The notes: generated by a model from the letters alone, not told the origin. A stretch of DNA of 64,000 bases from Tetrapisispora phaffii CBS 4417 (GCF_000236905.1 NC_016530.1:62001-126000); one strand, 5' to 3'; counted from the stretch's first letter, positions 29,225 through 39,786 are shown. Numbers and translations are program-made.

Positions 29225-30203
29225 TTACTTAACAAGTTGTGCAAGATATGAATGTTCAAGATAGAGTCTGATATAAGGATAAGATACAATTCATTTTAAC
29301 TAAGATTCGTATTTGACCTTTCGATGCTAGGATTAACCAGTCATTTACCTCATGGTTTGAAACATTTTACTATTATGTAAACATAAATTAGTTTCATCAA
29401 GTTCGGCTAGCATTCCACAACCAAAAAATAGTATAATATATGCTTTAATGATACAAATTCTCTTGAGTAGGCACTTCAATAACATACCTATCGTGACTCT
29501 TTGAAATGTTATCTGTAATAATAATGGAAAAATAATTCTTCACTGTGGTGACAGGTTTCCACGATACAATTTGGTTAGTAAAATAACTTTATAGTTCAGA
29601 AAACATTCTTTTTTATCTATAAACTTTTGTTTTTTCTTCCCTTTATGGTGTTAATTTTCTTAGTTTCACATTTTTGTTAATTCTTAACCTTCTATTTCGA
29701 TAAAACTAAACTACAATTTGGATAATACTATTCCACTACGCTACTATTTAATACTATTCCACTATGTTATTATTTAATACTTAAGTTGATTTTCAATATA
29801 ATACATTGTTTTTTCTAATCTTTTTAACTATAAATTCATTTTTTTAACAGCGATTGATTTTAAATCTGGAAGAACGGGGAATATGTTAACCTCAACAAAT
29901 TGTTTCTTTTCATTTTCATTTCCTAATTTAATACTTGTATAAAACAATGATTGTATTATCAAATAATGTCAATGGAATCTAACAATGTTTCAATAAAATA
30001 GCGCTTTTGCAATCAATATACCAGAATATTTTATTATAATCAACTAAGTCATTTAAGCATTTTTAAAAACCCATAATCGGATAATTAACATTTAGTCACT
30101 TACCATACGTTACTCTTTCGTTTTAAATTTCGGATACCGTTGTTTTTTTTTCTTTTTTTTTCCTTGTTAAAGGTCTCAATTACAATCTAAGATTTTTTCA
30201 TAT
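29225..30203. other. TRM9-NPL3 convergent 3' region (about 1 kb)
   Basis: Long AT-rich non-coding stretch between two convergent genes. A 26-bp imperfect tandem duplication is present (listed). A T-rich run at about 30134-30165 lies just beyond the NPL3 stop, and NPL3 is read toward it. UBX2 and TAF11, near TRM9 in S. cerevisiae, are absent. No RNA gene was recognised. Confidence 0.6.
29724..29775. repeat. 26-bp tandem duplication
   Basis: Two consecutive copies beginning AATACTATTCCACTA (29724-29749 and 29750-29775) differ at three positions in the second half. This is probably a slippage product. Confidence 0.8.
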
Positions 30204-31433
30204 CTATTGTCTAGTTGGAGATCTTTCACGTGGTGGAGCATCTCTACCTCTGTAAGAGTCTCTTGGGGCACCGTAGTCACCTCTTGGGGCACCGTAACCG
30301 CCTCTTGAGCCGCCAAAGCCACCTCTTTGACCGTCGTAACCACCTCTGAAGCCGCCTCTGAAGCCACCTCTGAAACCGCCTCTTTGGCCATCGAAGCCAC
30401 CTCTGAAGCCGCCTCTTTGGCCGTCGAAACCGCCTCTAAAGCCACCTCTGAAACCGCCTCTTTGGCCGTCGTAACCGCCTCTGAAACCACCTCTGAAGCC
30501 GCCTCTTGGGCCGTCGAAACCGCCTCTAAAGCCACCTCTAAAGCCGCCTCTTGGACCACCAAACCCTCCTCTACCACCTCTGAAGCCACCTCTGAAACCG
30601 CCTCTACCTCTGAAGCCGCCTCTGTTAGATTTTCTGATTGGTGGTGGGTTGTCGTCTCTTTCGACAGTGACAACAGCACCTCTAAATTCGATATTGTTTA
30701 ATTTTTCTAAAGCATCGGCCAAAACTTCTTCGCTTGGGAATTCTAAAGCGCCAGTGCCGTCAAAATCTCTAGTGTTAACACTTGAGAAAGTAGTTTCCAA
30801 GTTATTTTCACGGGCCAAGTCCTTTAGTTCTTGCCAAGAGCAGCCTTCTGGTAAGTTTTTCAACGTCATTCTGTATCTCTTTGGGATGATTCTCGAGAAG
30901 ACAACCTCTAGTGGTTGTTCGGCAAAAGTCTTACCGTTCACTTCTTCAATGGCTCTGGCAGCAGAATCAGCTTCTTCGAATTCGACGAAAGCGAAACCGT
31001 TTAAGATCTTGACTTCCTTCATGGCACCGAAAGGAGTGAAAATTTCGTTCAATTCTGATTCTTGGACGTCCAGAGGGAATGGTCTAACAAACAATCTTGT
31101 AGTGGACAATTCACCTTCCTCCTGTTGGTGGTGATGGTGACCGTGATCAACATGCATTGGTGGTGGGGAAGGTTGACCGTAGACGTGGCTGTCTTGGCCA
31201 TGTGGAGCAGAGTAGTATGGTTCTGGGCCACCTTGTGGGGCTTGCTGTTGTTGCTGGTAATCACCTTCAAGCTCTTGTTCCTGTTGTGGAGGAGGAGGAG
31301 CTTCGCCTTGTTCTTGTGGCTGTTCTGGTTGTTGTTGTTCGACTTCCATGTCTTGTTGTTCTTGTTGTTGTTCAACTTGAGGTTCGACCTGTTGTTCGAC
31401 AGTCTCGTTAACTTGTTGCTCTTGTTCAGACAT
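30204..31433 (-). CDS. NPL3: SR-like mRNA-binding and export protein Npl3
   Basis: Npl3 is a shuttling hnRNP/SR protein acting in mRNA export, splicing and transcription termination. The 409-residue protein has a Gln/Glu-rich N-terminus, an [10 protein letters not shown]...HHHH stretch, two RRMs (about 112-185 and 193-265) and a C-terminal array of RGG/RGGF repeats from about 272. It ends RERSPTRQ, which keeps the SPTR site phosphorylated by Sky1 in S. cerevisiae. The RGG array is coded by near-identical 21-33-nt units, so the other frames on both strands are also open by repetition; those are not genes. Homologue of YDR432W, divergent to ERV25. Confidence 0.96.
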   Translation of the reverse strand: MSEQEQQVNETVEQQVEPQVEQQQEQQDMEVEQQQPEQPQEQGEAPPPPQQEQELEGDYQQQQQAPQGGPEPYYSAPHGQDSHVYGQPSPPPMHVDHGHHHHQQEEGELSTTRLFVRPFPLDVQESELNEIFTPFGAMKEVKILNGFAFVEFEEADSAARAIEEVNGKTFAEQPLEVVFSRIIPKRYRMTLKNLPEGCSWQELKDLARENNLETTFSSVNTRDFDGTGALEFPSEEVLADALEKLNNIEFRGAVVTVERDDNPPPIRKSNRGGFRGRGGFRGGFRGGRGGFGGPRGGFRGGFRGGFDGPRGGFRGGFRGGYDGQRGGFRGGFRGGFDGQRGGFRGGFDGQRGGFRGGFRGGFRGGYDGQRGGFGGSRGGYGAPRGDYGAPRDSYRGRDAPPRERSPTRQ

Positions 31434-31529
31434 CTTTTCGTAGTAGCAGTTTTTGATGATCTGTAGGAAGGAAAATGACTTGAGGAAGACGAGATTGAGA
31501 GTAAGATAGTTCTGTGTAGATTTATGTTT

Positions 31530-31531
<2 letters not shown>

Positions 31532-31569
<38 letters not shown>
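31532..31569. repeat. (AT)19 microsatellite in the NPL3 promoter
   Basis: An uninterrupted AT dinucleotide tract of 38 nt about 100 bp upstream of NPL3. It probably serves as a TATA-like or nucleosome-free region and is likely to vary in length between strains. Confidence 0.95.
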
Positions 31570-31571
<2 letters not shown>

Positions 31572-31780
31572 TGTTCGTTGTTCTTAGTTTGGAGTATTGT
31601 AGATTGGAAGATGAAGAAAATTTTTTTGCCACCCGATTGTTGTGAACTGGGTGGGGGGTGACCTGATGCGTGTGTGTAAATCCTCTTTTGTCTGCGTTTA
31701 CCACAAAAACAAGTGTTCCCAGATCGCGTTCAACGGATCGCGTTTGACGAAACTACGTATATAACGATCAAACTGTATTG

Positions 31781-31807
31781 GACGGCACGCGCTTTACACG
31801 TGCCGTC
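31781..31807. repeat. 9-bp inverted repeat, 9-bp spacer
   Basis: GACGGCACG at 31781-31789 is inverted at 31799-31807. It ends four bases before the larger hairpin, so the two form a tandem hairpin pair. A CACGTG lies at its right arm (31797-31802). Confidence 0.9.
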
Positions 31808-31810
31808 TCG

Positions 31811-31861
31811 TGAAGGTCATGTGAGACCACGTGCTTCGCACGTGGTCTCACATGACCTTCA
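31811..31861. repeat. Perfect 24-bp inverted repeat with a 3-nt loop
   Basis: The arms 31811-31834 and 31838-31861 are exact reverse complements around TTC. Each arm contains a CACGTG (31828-31833 and 31839-31844) and a CATGTG-type half-site. This is the longest perfect palindrome seen in the window. Confidence 0.97.
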
Positions 31862-32021
31862 ATTTTTCTGTTCTTTTAATTGTTAAAGGTGCGGAGCCCC
31901 CGTTCGCCGTCGCGAGTGACTGCGCAGCCGCAAACGGTTCCAGTTGCCCAAAGATCCTTTCCAGCAGTGCCTCCCAAACGCGTACAACACACACACACAC
32001 CAGGGTATTAGCTGGAAATGG

Positions 32022-32052
32022 TTCGATGGAACAGCTAACATGTTCCATCGAA
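32022..32052. repeat. Perfect 12-bp inverted repeat, 7-bp spacer
   Basis: TTCGATGGAACA (32022-32033) is inverted at 32041-32052. It lies about 130 bp before the ERV25 ATG. Confidence 0.95.
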
Positions 32053-32180
32053 AGGTGGTTACCGGCACTGCTGCAGGTGCACCTGCACATGTATATATAT
32101 ATATGGCTTGGCTCTGCGTTTAGTGACTTCAGTGCTGCAGGGTGGCACACCACGTCACACCACCAACCATTATATAAACG

Positions 32181-32816
32181 ATGAGATTCGGTTTCTACTT
32201 TCTGTTCCTGGCTTTGATCTCGTCGGTCTGGGGGTTGCACCTGGAAATTGCTGCTATAGCCAAGAATGAGCCTGTGTGCGTCAGGGATTTTGCTGCTGAA
32301 GGCCAGTTGGTCGTCGTGGAGCTCGACAGCGACGGTAGTGACGGTGACGGACAGGAACTGTCCGTCAGCATCCAAGACCCAAATGGTAACGTCTACAGAA
32401 CCGTCAAGGACTTTATTGGCGATCTCCGTATTCCATTCACCGCTTTAGGCGCCGGTTCCTTCGATGTCTGTTTCACTAATCGCTTGATTAATGGCAAATC
32501 CGGGAATAACATGAAGAGAATTGTCGAGATGGACATCGAAATCGGCTCACAAGCAAGAGATTGGAACAAATTGAACGCAGATGAGAAATTGAAACCAGTC
32601 GAATTGAAACTAAGACAGATCGAAGAGTTATTGGACGAGGTCGACGACAGAATGTTCTACATGAAGTCTAGAGAAGCCAGACTAAGAGACACCAATGAAT
32701 CCACGAACGAAAGAGTCACTAGATTCTCGTTCTTGATCATCGTTTTAATCACCGCCTTGGCAGCTTGGCAACTGTCCTACTTGAAGGCCTTCTTCAAGGC
32801 AAAGCATATCATCTGA
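32181..32816 (+). CDS. ERV25: p24-family COPII cargo receptor Erv25
   Basis: Erv25 is a type I membrane protein cycling between ER and Golgi in the p24 complex (with Emp24), helping GPI-anchored protein export. The 211-residue product has a signal peptide at 1-18, a lumenal GOLD domain (includes the paired cysteines near 33 and 95), a coiled-coil region about 125-175, and one membrane segment about 181-200. The short tail ends FKAKHII, with the Phe and Lys expected for COP coat binding. Length and tail match the family. Homologue of YML012W; RAD33, its S. cerevisiae neighbour, is absent. Confidence 0.96.
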   Translation: MRFGFYFLFLALISSVWGLHLEIAAIAKNEPVCVRDFAAEGQLVVVELDSDGSDGDGQELSVSIQDPNGNVYRTVKDFIGDLRIPFTALGAGSFDVCFTNRLINGKSGNNMKRIVEMDIEIGSQARDWNKLNADEKLKPVELKLRQIEELLDEVDDRMFYMKSREARLRDTNESTNERVTRFSFLIIVLITALAAWQLSYLKAFFKAKHII

Positions 32817-33170
32817 GCGCCCCCCTCACATATAGAGCTTATGTATCTCAGAAACAATAAAAACAATATCATTCTACCCATCACTACTCTTGGCCAGTTG
32901 TCTCCATCGCCTGTTCATCGGCTGTTGTGATTACCCGGCTTCGCAAAAAGAAAATTTTGGACAAAATATTTTTCGAAACCGACAACAATGAGAACATGAA
33001 ACCTTCATTTAAGGAATAGTAAACCATGTAAACTTACTATATAAACTATATAAATATTTGTCAGTAAGTTTTTTCTGGACATTCCACGTTGCTTTAATTA
33101 TTGGTCTTGCATGTACGTTTATACTGCAGACTAGGTATATACACACGCACGCCTATATCGATATACTATT
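32817..33170 (+). promoter_or_regulatory. ERV25-SPT5 intergenic region with Reb1-like site
   Basis: A TTACCCG (32931-32937) lies 240 bp before the SPT5 ATG. No other gene is visible; RAD33 is expected here by S. cerevisiae gene order but is not found. Confidence 0.6.
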
Positions 33171-36152
33171 ATGAGTGAGGAACAATCTGGACATGAAGTT
33201 CCTGTGAAGAGAGAGGATACCTCTCTGCCTGTGGAAGCTGAGGCTGCTGCTGTCGATCCACCTATTCCAGCTGATGAGGCCTCTAATGAGGCCTCTGAAG
33301 AGGCTGCAGTTTTGAAAAGACCTTTAGAAGAAGATTCAGACACTGCGGAACAACCTAATGCAAAGAGAGAAAATACAGGTATTGCAGGTGATGAGCAGCA
33401 AGAACAGCATAATGAAGAGGATGATAATAATGAGGACTATGAAGAGGAGGAAGAAGAAGAAGAAGACGAAGAGGAAGGCGAAAATGAAGAAGACGAAGAG
33501 GACTCGATGGCCCCATCTAAGAGACAGCGTCAAGAAAGAAACAGGTTTTTGGATATTGAAGCTGAAGTCAGTGACGATGAAGACGAGGATGAAGACGAGG
33601 AAGAATCAGAATTGGTCAAAGAAGGTTTCATTACTAGGGGTGACGAAGAAGAAGAAGGTGCTCGTAGAGATGACAGATTGCACAGACAATTAGATCAAAA
33701 CTTGAACAAGACTTCCGAAGAAGACGCTCAACGTTTGGCTAAGGAATTAAGAGAAAGGTACGGCAGAACTAGTTCCAAGCAATATCGTGATGCGGCACAA
33801 GACGGTTACATTCCCCAAAGATTCTTGTTACCAAGTGTTGACACAGCTACAATCTGGGGTGTCAGAGTTAGACCAGGTAAGGAAAAAGAATTGGTGAGAA
33901 AGCTATTGAAAAAGAAACTGAATTTGGATAGAGCAATGGGTAATAAGAAACTGAAAATTTTATCCATTTTTGAGAGAGATAATTTCAAAGGTAGAATCTA
34001 TATCGAAGCTCCAAAACAATCAGTTATTGAAAAATTTTGTAACGGTGTCCCAGATATTTACGTTTCACAAAAAATATTAATCCCAGTTCAAGAATTACCT
34101 TTATTATTAAAACCAACAAAATCGGATGATGTTACTTTGGAAGAAGGCAATTATGTTAGAATTAAGAGAGGTATTTATAAAGGTGATTTGGCAATTGTCG
34201 ACCAAATTAGTGAAAATAATTTAGAAGTGATGTTGAAAATCGTGCCACGTTTGGATTATGGCAAATATGATGAGATAGACCCAATCACCCAACAGCGTAA
34301 AGCAAGAAGAGCAACCTATGCTAATAGACCTCCCTCACAATTATTCAACCCTACTCTGGCATTGAGATTAGATCAAGCTAATCTGTATAAGAGAGACGAC
34401 CGCCATTTTACCTACAAAAATGAAGATTATGTTGATGGTTATCTTTACAAGTCATACAGAATTCAACATGTTGAAACAAAAAATATCCAACCAACTGTCG
34501 AAGAATTAGCAAGATTTGGCTCTAAGGATGGTTCAATTGATCTAGCTACCATTTCACAAACCATCAAGAAGGCACAAGTTGCCAACATCATTTTCCATCC
34601 AGGTGATCGTGTTGAAATTTTGAATGGTGAACAACGTGGTTCTAAAGGTATAATCATCAAAACTACCACAGATATTGCAACTGTTAGATTACCAGAAATC
34701 CAATTAAAGCCTCTAGAATTTCCAGTTTCTACTTTAAGAAAAATTTTCCAACCTGGTGACCATGTTACCGTTGTGAATGGTGATCACCAAGGCGATGCAG
34801 GTCTGGTTCTGGCCATTAAGCAAGGTCAAGTTACCTTCATGTCTAACCAAACTAGAGAAGAAATTACAATTACTGCCAATAATTTAACTAAATCTATGGA
34901 TTCTACCCCTACATCAAGTGAATATTCTTTGCATGATATCATTGAATTAAGTGCCAAAACTGTTGCATGTATTATCCAAGCAGGTCATGATCTTTTCAAG
35001 ATTATCGATGAAACTGGTAAAGTTTCAACTATAACAAAAGGTTCTATTTTGAGCAAAGTTAACGTTGCTCGTGCTCGTGTAAGTACCGTTGACGACAAAG
35101 GTAACGAAATCAAGATCGGTGATACAATTGTAGAAGTTATTGGTGCACGTAGAGAAGGTCAAGTATTATACATCCAAAACCAACAAATATTTGCCATGTC
35201 AAAGAAAATAATCGAAAATGCTGGTGTTTTTGTTGTAAGTCCATCAAATGTCGAAGCTGTTTCATCGAAGGACAACATGTTAGGTGGTAGTATAGACTTG
35301 AATAAATTAAATCCAGAAGTTATTTCTAAAATGGGTCCACCACCTGTTGCCAAAGCCCAACAAAGCCGTGGTGGCCGTGATGTGGCACTAGGTAAAACTG
35401 TTAGAATTCGTTCTGCTGGTTATAAAGGCCAACTGGGTATTGTAAAGGATGTCAATGGTGACACTGCAACCATCGAATTACACTCTAAAAACAAAAATAT
35501 CACTGTCGATAAAAAGAAATTGACATTTTACAATAAAGAAGGTGGTGAAGGTATAACATATGATGAATTAGTCAGCAGACGTGGTAGAGTGCCACAACCC
35601 AGAATGGGCCCAAGTTATGTTAGTGCTCCAAGAGATATGCCAAGGGATATCAGTGGCCCAGGTCAATTATCTGGTGGTATGACACCTGGTTGGGGTGGAT
35701 TTGATGGCGGTAAGACACCTGCAGTGAACTCAGGACCAAGTGGTAATGGAGGTGCTTCCGCCTGGGGCAACACGTCTTCCTGGGGAGGATCGTCATCTTG
35801 GGGTGGCCGTGGTGCTGGCGGTAATACATCTGCATGGGGTGGTTCCGGTGCTACCTCTACATGGGGTGGTGCTTCAGCTTGGGGTAACAAGTCCAGTTGG
35901 GGTGGTGGATCCACATGGGCCCAAAACGGTGAAAACAATGGTAACGCTTCCAACTGGGGAGGTAATAAATCATCCTATGGTGGTGCCTCTACATGGGGTA
36001 ACTCCGGTAGAGATGGTGCTGCTTCTGCTTGGCGTGGTAACGTGACCAACAACAACAAGAATACCAATAGCGATAATAATAACAATGGTAACATGTCCAC
36101 CTGGGGCAACAACGAACATTCAAGAAATAACAGTTCCTGGGGTGGTCATTAA
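33171..36152 (+). CDS. SPT5: Transcription elongation factor Spt5 (DSIF/NusG family)
   Basis: With Spt4, Spt5 clamps RNA polymerase II, aids elongation and recruits mRNA-processing and chromatin factors. The 993-residue protein (yeast 1063) has a strongly acidic N-terminus (about 70-150), an NGN domain starting near DTATIWGVRVRPG (223), several KOW domains (the first near 323; others near 480, 530 and 740) and a C-terminal repeat region from about 838. This CTR consists of degenerate S-x-W-G-G/N units (at least ten visible Trp-Gly units), the site of Bur1 phosphorylation in yeast. The last residues are NSSWGGH. Confidence 0.97.
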   Translation: MSEEQSGHEVPVKREDTSLPVEAEAAAVDPPIPADEASNEASEEAAVLKRPLEEDSDTAEQPNAKRENTGIAGDEQQEQHNEEDDNNEDYEEEEEEEEDEEEGENEEDEEDSMAPSKRQRQERNRFLDIEAEVSDDEDEDEDEEESELVKEGFITRGDEEEEGARRDDRLHRQLDQNLNKTSEEDAQRLAKELRERYGRTSSKQYRDAAQDGYIPQRFLLPSVDTATIWGVRVRPGKEKELVRKLLKKKLNLDRAMGNKKLKILSIFERDNFKGRIYIEAPKQSVIEKFCNGVPDIYVSQKILIPVQELPLLLKPTKSDDVTLEEGNYVRIKRGIYKGDLAIVDQISENNLEVMLKIVPRLDYGKYDEIDPITQQRKARRATYANRPPSQLFNPTLALRLDQANLYKRDDRHFTYKNEDYVDGYLYKSYRIQHVETKNIQPTVEELARFGSKDGSIDLATISQTIKKAQVANIIFHPGDRVEILNGEQRGSKGIIIKTTTDIATVRLPEIQLKPLEFPVSTLRKIFQPGDHVTVVNGDHQGDAGLVLAIKQGQVTFMSNQTREEITITANNLTKSMDSTPTSSEYSLHDIIELSAKTVACIIQAGHDLFKIIDETGKVSTITKGSILSKVNVARARVSTVDDKGNEIKIGDTIVEVIGARREGQVLYIQNQQIFAMSKKIIENAGVFVVSPSNVEAVSSKDNMLGGSIDLNKLNPEVISKMGPPPVAKAQQSRGGRDVALGKTVRIRSAGYKGQLGIVKDVNGDTATIELHSKNKNITVDKKKLTFYNKEGGEGITYDELVSRRGRVPQPRMGPSYVSAPRDMPRDISGPGQLSGGMTPGWGGFDGGKTPAVNSGPSGNGGASAWGNTSSWGGSSSWGGRGAGGNTSAWGGSGATSTWGGASAWGNKSSWGGGSTWAQNGENNGNASNWGGNKSSYGGASTWGNSGRDGAASAWRGNVTNNNKNTNSDNNNNGNMSTWGNNEHSRNNSSWGGH

Positions 36153-36535
36153 TGAAGACAGCAGTTTCTCAATTATCTCTTTTTATTTTTACACTGTACT
36201 TCACTCCACACAATGTTTTCCATGTAAAATAAACAAGATACAATAATAAAATAATGTAGCATTAATCTCAATAAGATAATATAAAGATTGTATATAATAA
36301 GAATAAACAATATTTAACGATAAAGTGATTTCATTTATTATTATATAATAAGTAACCGAATATTAATGTGGTTCGTGTGGTTTTTTTTCATGGTCTGTGT
36401 TAAACAACTAACAGCATATATACAAGTAATGTTTTTTTCATGCAAAAAAGAAAACAGAAGTGGGAAACCAATCATCCCTCCAATTTTTCAATTCAAATCC
36501 AACATCGAAATGCTTGGACCCCTCATTCTCAGACT
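36153..36535. other. SPT5-MRPL39 convergent 3' region
   Basis: 383 bp of AT-rich DNA between two convergent genes, with T-runs and TATATAA-type 3' processing signals. Nothing else is supported. Confidence 0.6.
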
Positions 36536-36748
36536 CTATTTCGAAGTTCTTAAGAAATCTAATGGTTTAACTTCTACAATTTTCCTTTTCTTACTCTCCT
36601 TGAAAAGTACATGACGTTCCGCAATTGGATCATACCTCACTTGTGTAACCAATGGAGCACCTCTCTTGACTGTGATATGTCTACAATAGCCAGTGGCAGC
36701 AGTGGAAATCAGTTTAATAATAGTATTTTTAGTCTTAGTCTTAGCCAT
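36536..36748 (-). CDS. MRPL39: Mitochondrial ribosomal protein bL33m
   Basis: A small basic protein of the mitochondrial large subunit. The ATG at 36748 gives 70 residues ([21 protein letters not shown]...), exactly the length of yeast Mrpl39; the open frame continues upstream only by chance. The conserved centre [27 protein letters not shown] and end [10 protein letters not shown] match the L33 family. It is convergent with SPT5, as YML009C is with YML010W, and divergent to TIF35. Confidence 0.95.
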   Translation of the reverse strand: MAKTKTKNTIIKLISTAATGYCRHITVKRGAPLVTQVRYDPIAERHVLFKESKKRKIVEVKPLDFLRTSK

Positions 36749-37225
36749 TTGTATTTTTTTTTGGTGCTTTTCTGTCTCTTGTTCTAATATGAAAATCTTC
36801 GTATTCTCAAAACTAACGCAACACCTCCCCACATCCATAGACAGATGTCAGTCCTAAGATACCAGACCTAGCTCCACAACTCTGCAATTGTACCTTTATA
36901 TATATTCGTATCGAACTCAATCATTCTATCTAACCTTTCGCAATGACGATTTTGAATACATTTAACGTTACCCGTATTTACAAAGGCATATCGTCTTGAA
37001 CGAAAGTGAAATTTCAGTTCCATCAATTTAATGTCATCGCAAACCAAGAACATGTACAACTACAGTATGTTTGATGAAAGTTTCCAACCCAACTGTAAAC
37101 AGTTGACGAGTGATTAAGTTGTGGCTTTATTTAAATGGCATATATATTATGAATTTGTGGTACCTTGATTATTGTTGTTGTTTAAGTGGACAGCCCTCCA
37201 AAGATCACGCGTAATACAAGTAACT
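36749..37225. promoter_or_regulatory. MRPL39-TIF35 divergent intergenic region
   Basis: 477 bp. A Reb1-like TTACCCG is at 36968-36974, near the middle, and a PAC-like GTCATCGC follows near 37033 (one base off consensus). No gene is supported. Confidence 0.55.
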
Positions 37226-38041
37226 ATGAGCACTAATACCGGTGAAGTCACTAAGAACAGTGACGGTACAAAGACCGTCATTTCCTACAGAACTGAGAAT
37301 GGCCAAAAATTCAAAGTTACTCAAAAAATTAGAGAAGTCAAAGTCACTGAGCAAGTCCCAAAAGTCGTTGCTGATAGAAAGAAGTGGGCTAAATATGGTG
37401 AAGAAAAGAATTCTCCACCAGGTCCAAATCAAGCTACTACCCAATTAGGTGAGGAAGTTTATTTGAGATTGAGCAGAAACTGGAAATTATTGGAAGAAGA
37501 AGAATTAGAAAAATCCAAGACCAAGTCCGAAGGTGGTATTACCTGTAGAACTTGTGGTAACGCCCATTACACCATGTCTTGTCCATTCAAGAGTATCATG
37601 AGCGATCTTGCTGCTTTGGAAGCTGGTAATGCCGTTCCAGAAGCTGGCGAAGAAGAAGCCGGTGCTGCTGCTGCAAGTACCGATGGTGGTATCATTGCTG
37701 GTAAATATGTTCCACCATCTCGTCGTGCTGGTACTAAAGATCCTTCATCCAATGCTTATAGAGACTCAAGAGAACATGACGATATGTGCACCATCAAGAT
37801 TACTCAATTAAATGAAAATGCTGATGAGAACGTGTTAAGGGAAGAGCTATTGTTCCCATTCGGTAACATTCCAAGAGTTGTCGTTGTTAGAAATAGAGAG
37901 ACTGGTAGATCCAGAGGCCTTGCTTTTGTCACTTTATCTAGTGAAGAAGTCGCTGAACAAGCTATTCGTTTATTGAATGGTAGAGGTTTCATGAACTTGA
38001 TCCTAAACGTTGAATGGTCTAAACCAAGAGTTGTCGAATAA
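37226..38041 (+). CDS. TIF35: Translation initiation factor eIF3g (Tif35)
   Basis: A core eIF3 subunit that helps scanning and reinitiation. The ATG at 37226 ([16 protein letters not shown]...) gives 271 residues (yeast 274). A CCHC-like zinc motif C-x2-C-x4-H-x4-C ([14 protein letters not shown]) lies at about 107-120, and one RRM at about 188-265 with RNP-like [10 protein letters not shown]. Codon bias is high. Homologue of YDR429C. Confidence 0.96.
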   Translation: MSTNTGEVTKNSDGTKTVISYRTENGQKFKVTQKIREVKVTEQVPKVVADRKKWAKYGEEKNSPPGPNQATTQLGEEVYLRLSRNWKLLEEEELEKSKTKSEGGITCRTCGNAHYTMSCPFKSIMSDLAALEAGNAVPEAGEEEAGAAAASTDGGIIAGKYVPPSRRAGTKDPSSNAYRDSREHDDMCTIKITQLNENADENVLREELLFPFGNIPRVVVVRNRETGRSRGLAFVTLSSEEVAEQAIRLLNGRGFMNLILNVEWSKPRVVE

Positions 38042-38309
38042 GAATTTTAAATGTCATTTATACATATTTTCAATGTTTTCACATATATATCTTATGCATA
38101 ATAAGTAATATAAACAATATTTTAATAAAGGATAAAAGTTTTTAAAAAATGTATGAACCGTCAACGCTCCCAAACCGCTAGTAATTTGTTCTAATAGTAC
38201 GTAATGTTAAAGTTTTTTATATTATAAACAATGCTCATACATAACTTTATATATTAATGACTAGTATTATGGTATCTTAGGTATGTTTCTCCAAAAAAAC
38301 ATCCATAAT

Positions 38310-39509
38310 CTAAACCCATATGGATTTACCTTGAAGTTCAATTTTTTCACCTAGAAGTTTTACCTGTTCATCCCATTCCACCAATCTTTGGTTCATATTA
38401 TTGATTTGTTCCACGTTGATAATCCTTGGTTGAACCCATGTGATTGTAACTAGTTCAACTATTTGATCGATCGAACCCTTTAATAAACCTAAACTTATAG
38501 CTTTCATAACTAAATGTTCCACGTTATCCTTTGGTAAATGAGTAGCTTCGACTATATCGTCGAATGATATCGTTCTTATATTTTTTTCGAAGACAATTTC
38601 AATTAAAGTCATCAAACAAATTTTTTGTCTTAAAAATGATTCATGTTCTGCCAGTATTTTATTTTTTTTGATTTGTACCGTAACTATTTTATCAAATTGA
38701 TTGAAATCACCATTAGTTAAAGAATTCAACAGTTGTAACAACCATTCATATTTTGAATCGGTGACCAAATATTTCATTATTGGATGATTTAAGAGTTCAC
38801 CAAAATTATAAATTTTATCACCTAATAGTGCACCAATGGATAAATTATAAGCGAAATTCTTCATATCCTCGTCGGTATTAGAGACTGTAATATTTGTGGA
38901 GCCACCATTGTTGAACATATCTAACGTTGATAAGTATAATAAACTTGTATAATAATATGAATTAAAATCTTTTTTCAATCTATAATATTCTGCATTAACG
39001 TCATAAAAAGCACTTGTTACCCTTAAAGGAACGGACTCATTTGATTCCAATTTGTTTGAGATATCAATTAACACATCTTTTGATTTGATCAGCTCATTTT
39101 GATGTAAATAAATCCTTGCAATTTCTATTTTAATTAAAAACACACCAAAATCATGGGATCTCAAACCGTCATTTCTTTGTTTCTTGGAATCGATTTGTTC
39201 GAATTCTAGAATTAATTCATTCAAATATCTTAGAGCCTCTTCGCTATCTTCAGTGGCTTTCAAAGAGAGTAATAAGAAATCAACTACGCTCAATTGATTG
39301 ATCTTATCAATGAACTTATTAATGAATGTATCGTAGACCCTCAATCTCAAAGAAACAGATTTTGGATCATGGAAAAATTGAATCAAAGATTGAGTCAACT
39401 GGTGCCACAATTTCTTCTCGTAAAGCTCTTCAAATTGATAGAACAAAGTAGACAACTCCGGATCAGCCTCCAAACGTAGAGTACTTAAAATTGTATCTAA
39501 CTCATGCAT
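38310..39509 (-). CDS. RPN9: 26S proteasome lid subunit Rpn9
   Basis: A non-ATPase PCI-domain subunit (PSMD13 family) of the proteasome regulatory particle. The 399-residue protein is close to the yeast 393. It starts MHELDTILSTLRLEADPEL, is helical throughout, and has the PCI domain at about residues 270-370 (ending with ISFDDIVEATHLPKDNVEHLVMKAISLGLLKGSIDQ). A proteasome control element lies in its promoter. Homologue of YDR427W; divergent to the YAP1-type gene. Confidence 0.95.
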   Translation of the reverse strand: MHELDTILSTLRLEADPELSTLFYQFEELYEKKLWHQLTQSLIQFFHDPKSVSLRLRVYDTFINKFIDKINQLSVVDFLLLSLKATEDSEEALRYLNELILEFEQIDSKKQRNDGLRSHDFGVFLIKIEIARIYLHQNELIKSKDVLIDISNKLESNESVPLRVTSAFYDVNAEYYRLKKDFNSYYYTSLLYLSTLDMFNNGGSTNITVSNTDEDMKNFAYNLSIGALLGDKIYNFGELLNHPIMKYLVTDSKYEWLLQLLNSLTNGDFNQFDKIVTVQIKKNKILAEHESFLRQKICLMTLIEIVFEKNIRTISFDDIVEATHLPKDNVEHLVMKAISLGLLKGSIDQIVELVTITWVQPRIINVEQINNMNQRLVEWDEQVKLLGEKIELQGKSIWV

Positions 39510-39697
39510 CTTTATGTATTTATAATTTTGTTTATTTTATCCCGGTTTTCCCTCAATTAACTGGAGATTCACACGTCTATTGTTCTTATAACCCTATTTA
39601 CCAGAACTCAGAGAACAATTAACCGTTCTTTCCTTGACCTCTCCCCAACTGTCTATATACTTCTTGTTCCAAGTAAGTGTTCCTTTTATATCTAATG

Positions 39698-39706
39698 GGT
39701 GGCAAA
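39698..39706 (+). promoter_or_regulatory. Proteasome-associated control element (Rpn4 site)
   Basis: An exact GGTGGCAAA, the Rpn4 binding site of S. cerevisiae proteasome genes, lies about 190 bp upstream of RPN9. The Yap1-type gene on the other side is 320 bp away. Confidence 0.8.
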
Positions 39707-39786
39707 TTTGAATATATCTGTGTATGTATATATACTCGACCACAAAAACCGAAATTTACTCGCGGCAAACGGGGGCATTACCCGGA

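Larger units (their letters stand above)
31434..32180. promoter_or_regulatory. NPL3-ERV25 divergent intergenic region with hairpins
   Basis: 747 bp with no supported gene. It holds a 38-nt AT tract, three perfect inverted repeats (31781-31807, 31811-31861, 32022-32052) and three CACGTG boxes (31797-31802, 31828-31833, 31839-31844). The ERV25-proximal half is distinctly GC-rich. Confidence 0.75.

Noticed and set aside
30176..30701. Long Ala/Val/Glu- and Thr/Ser/Ala-rich frames overlapping NPL3 on both strands
   Set aside because: They arise because the RGG array is coded by repeating units whose length is a multiple of three, which keeps other frames open. Their composition is periodic and they lie inside a clear gene.
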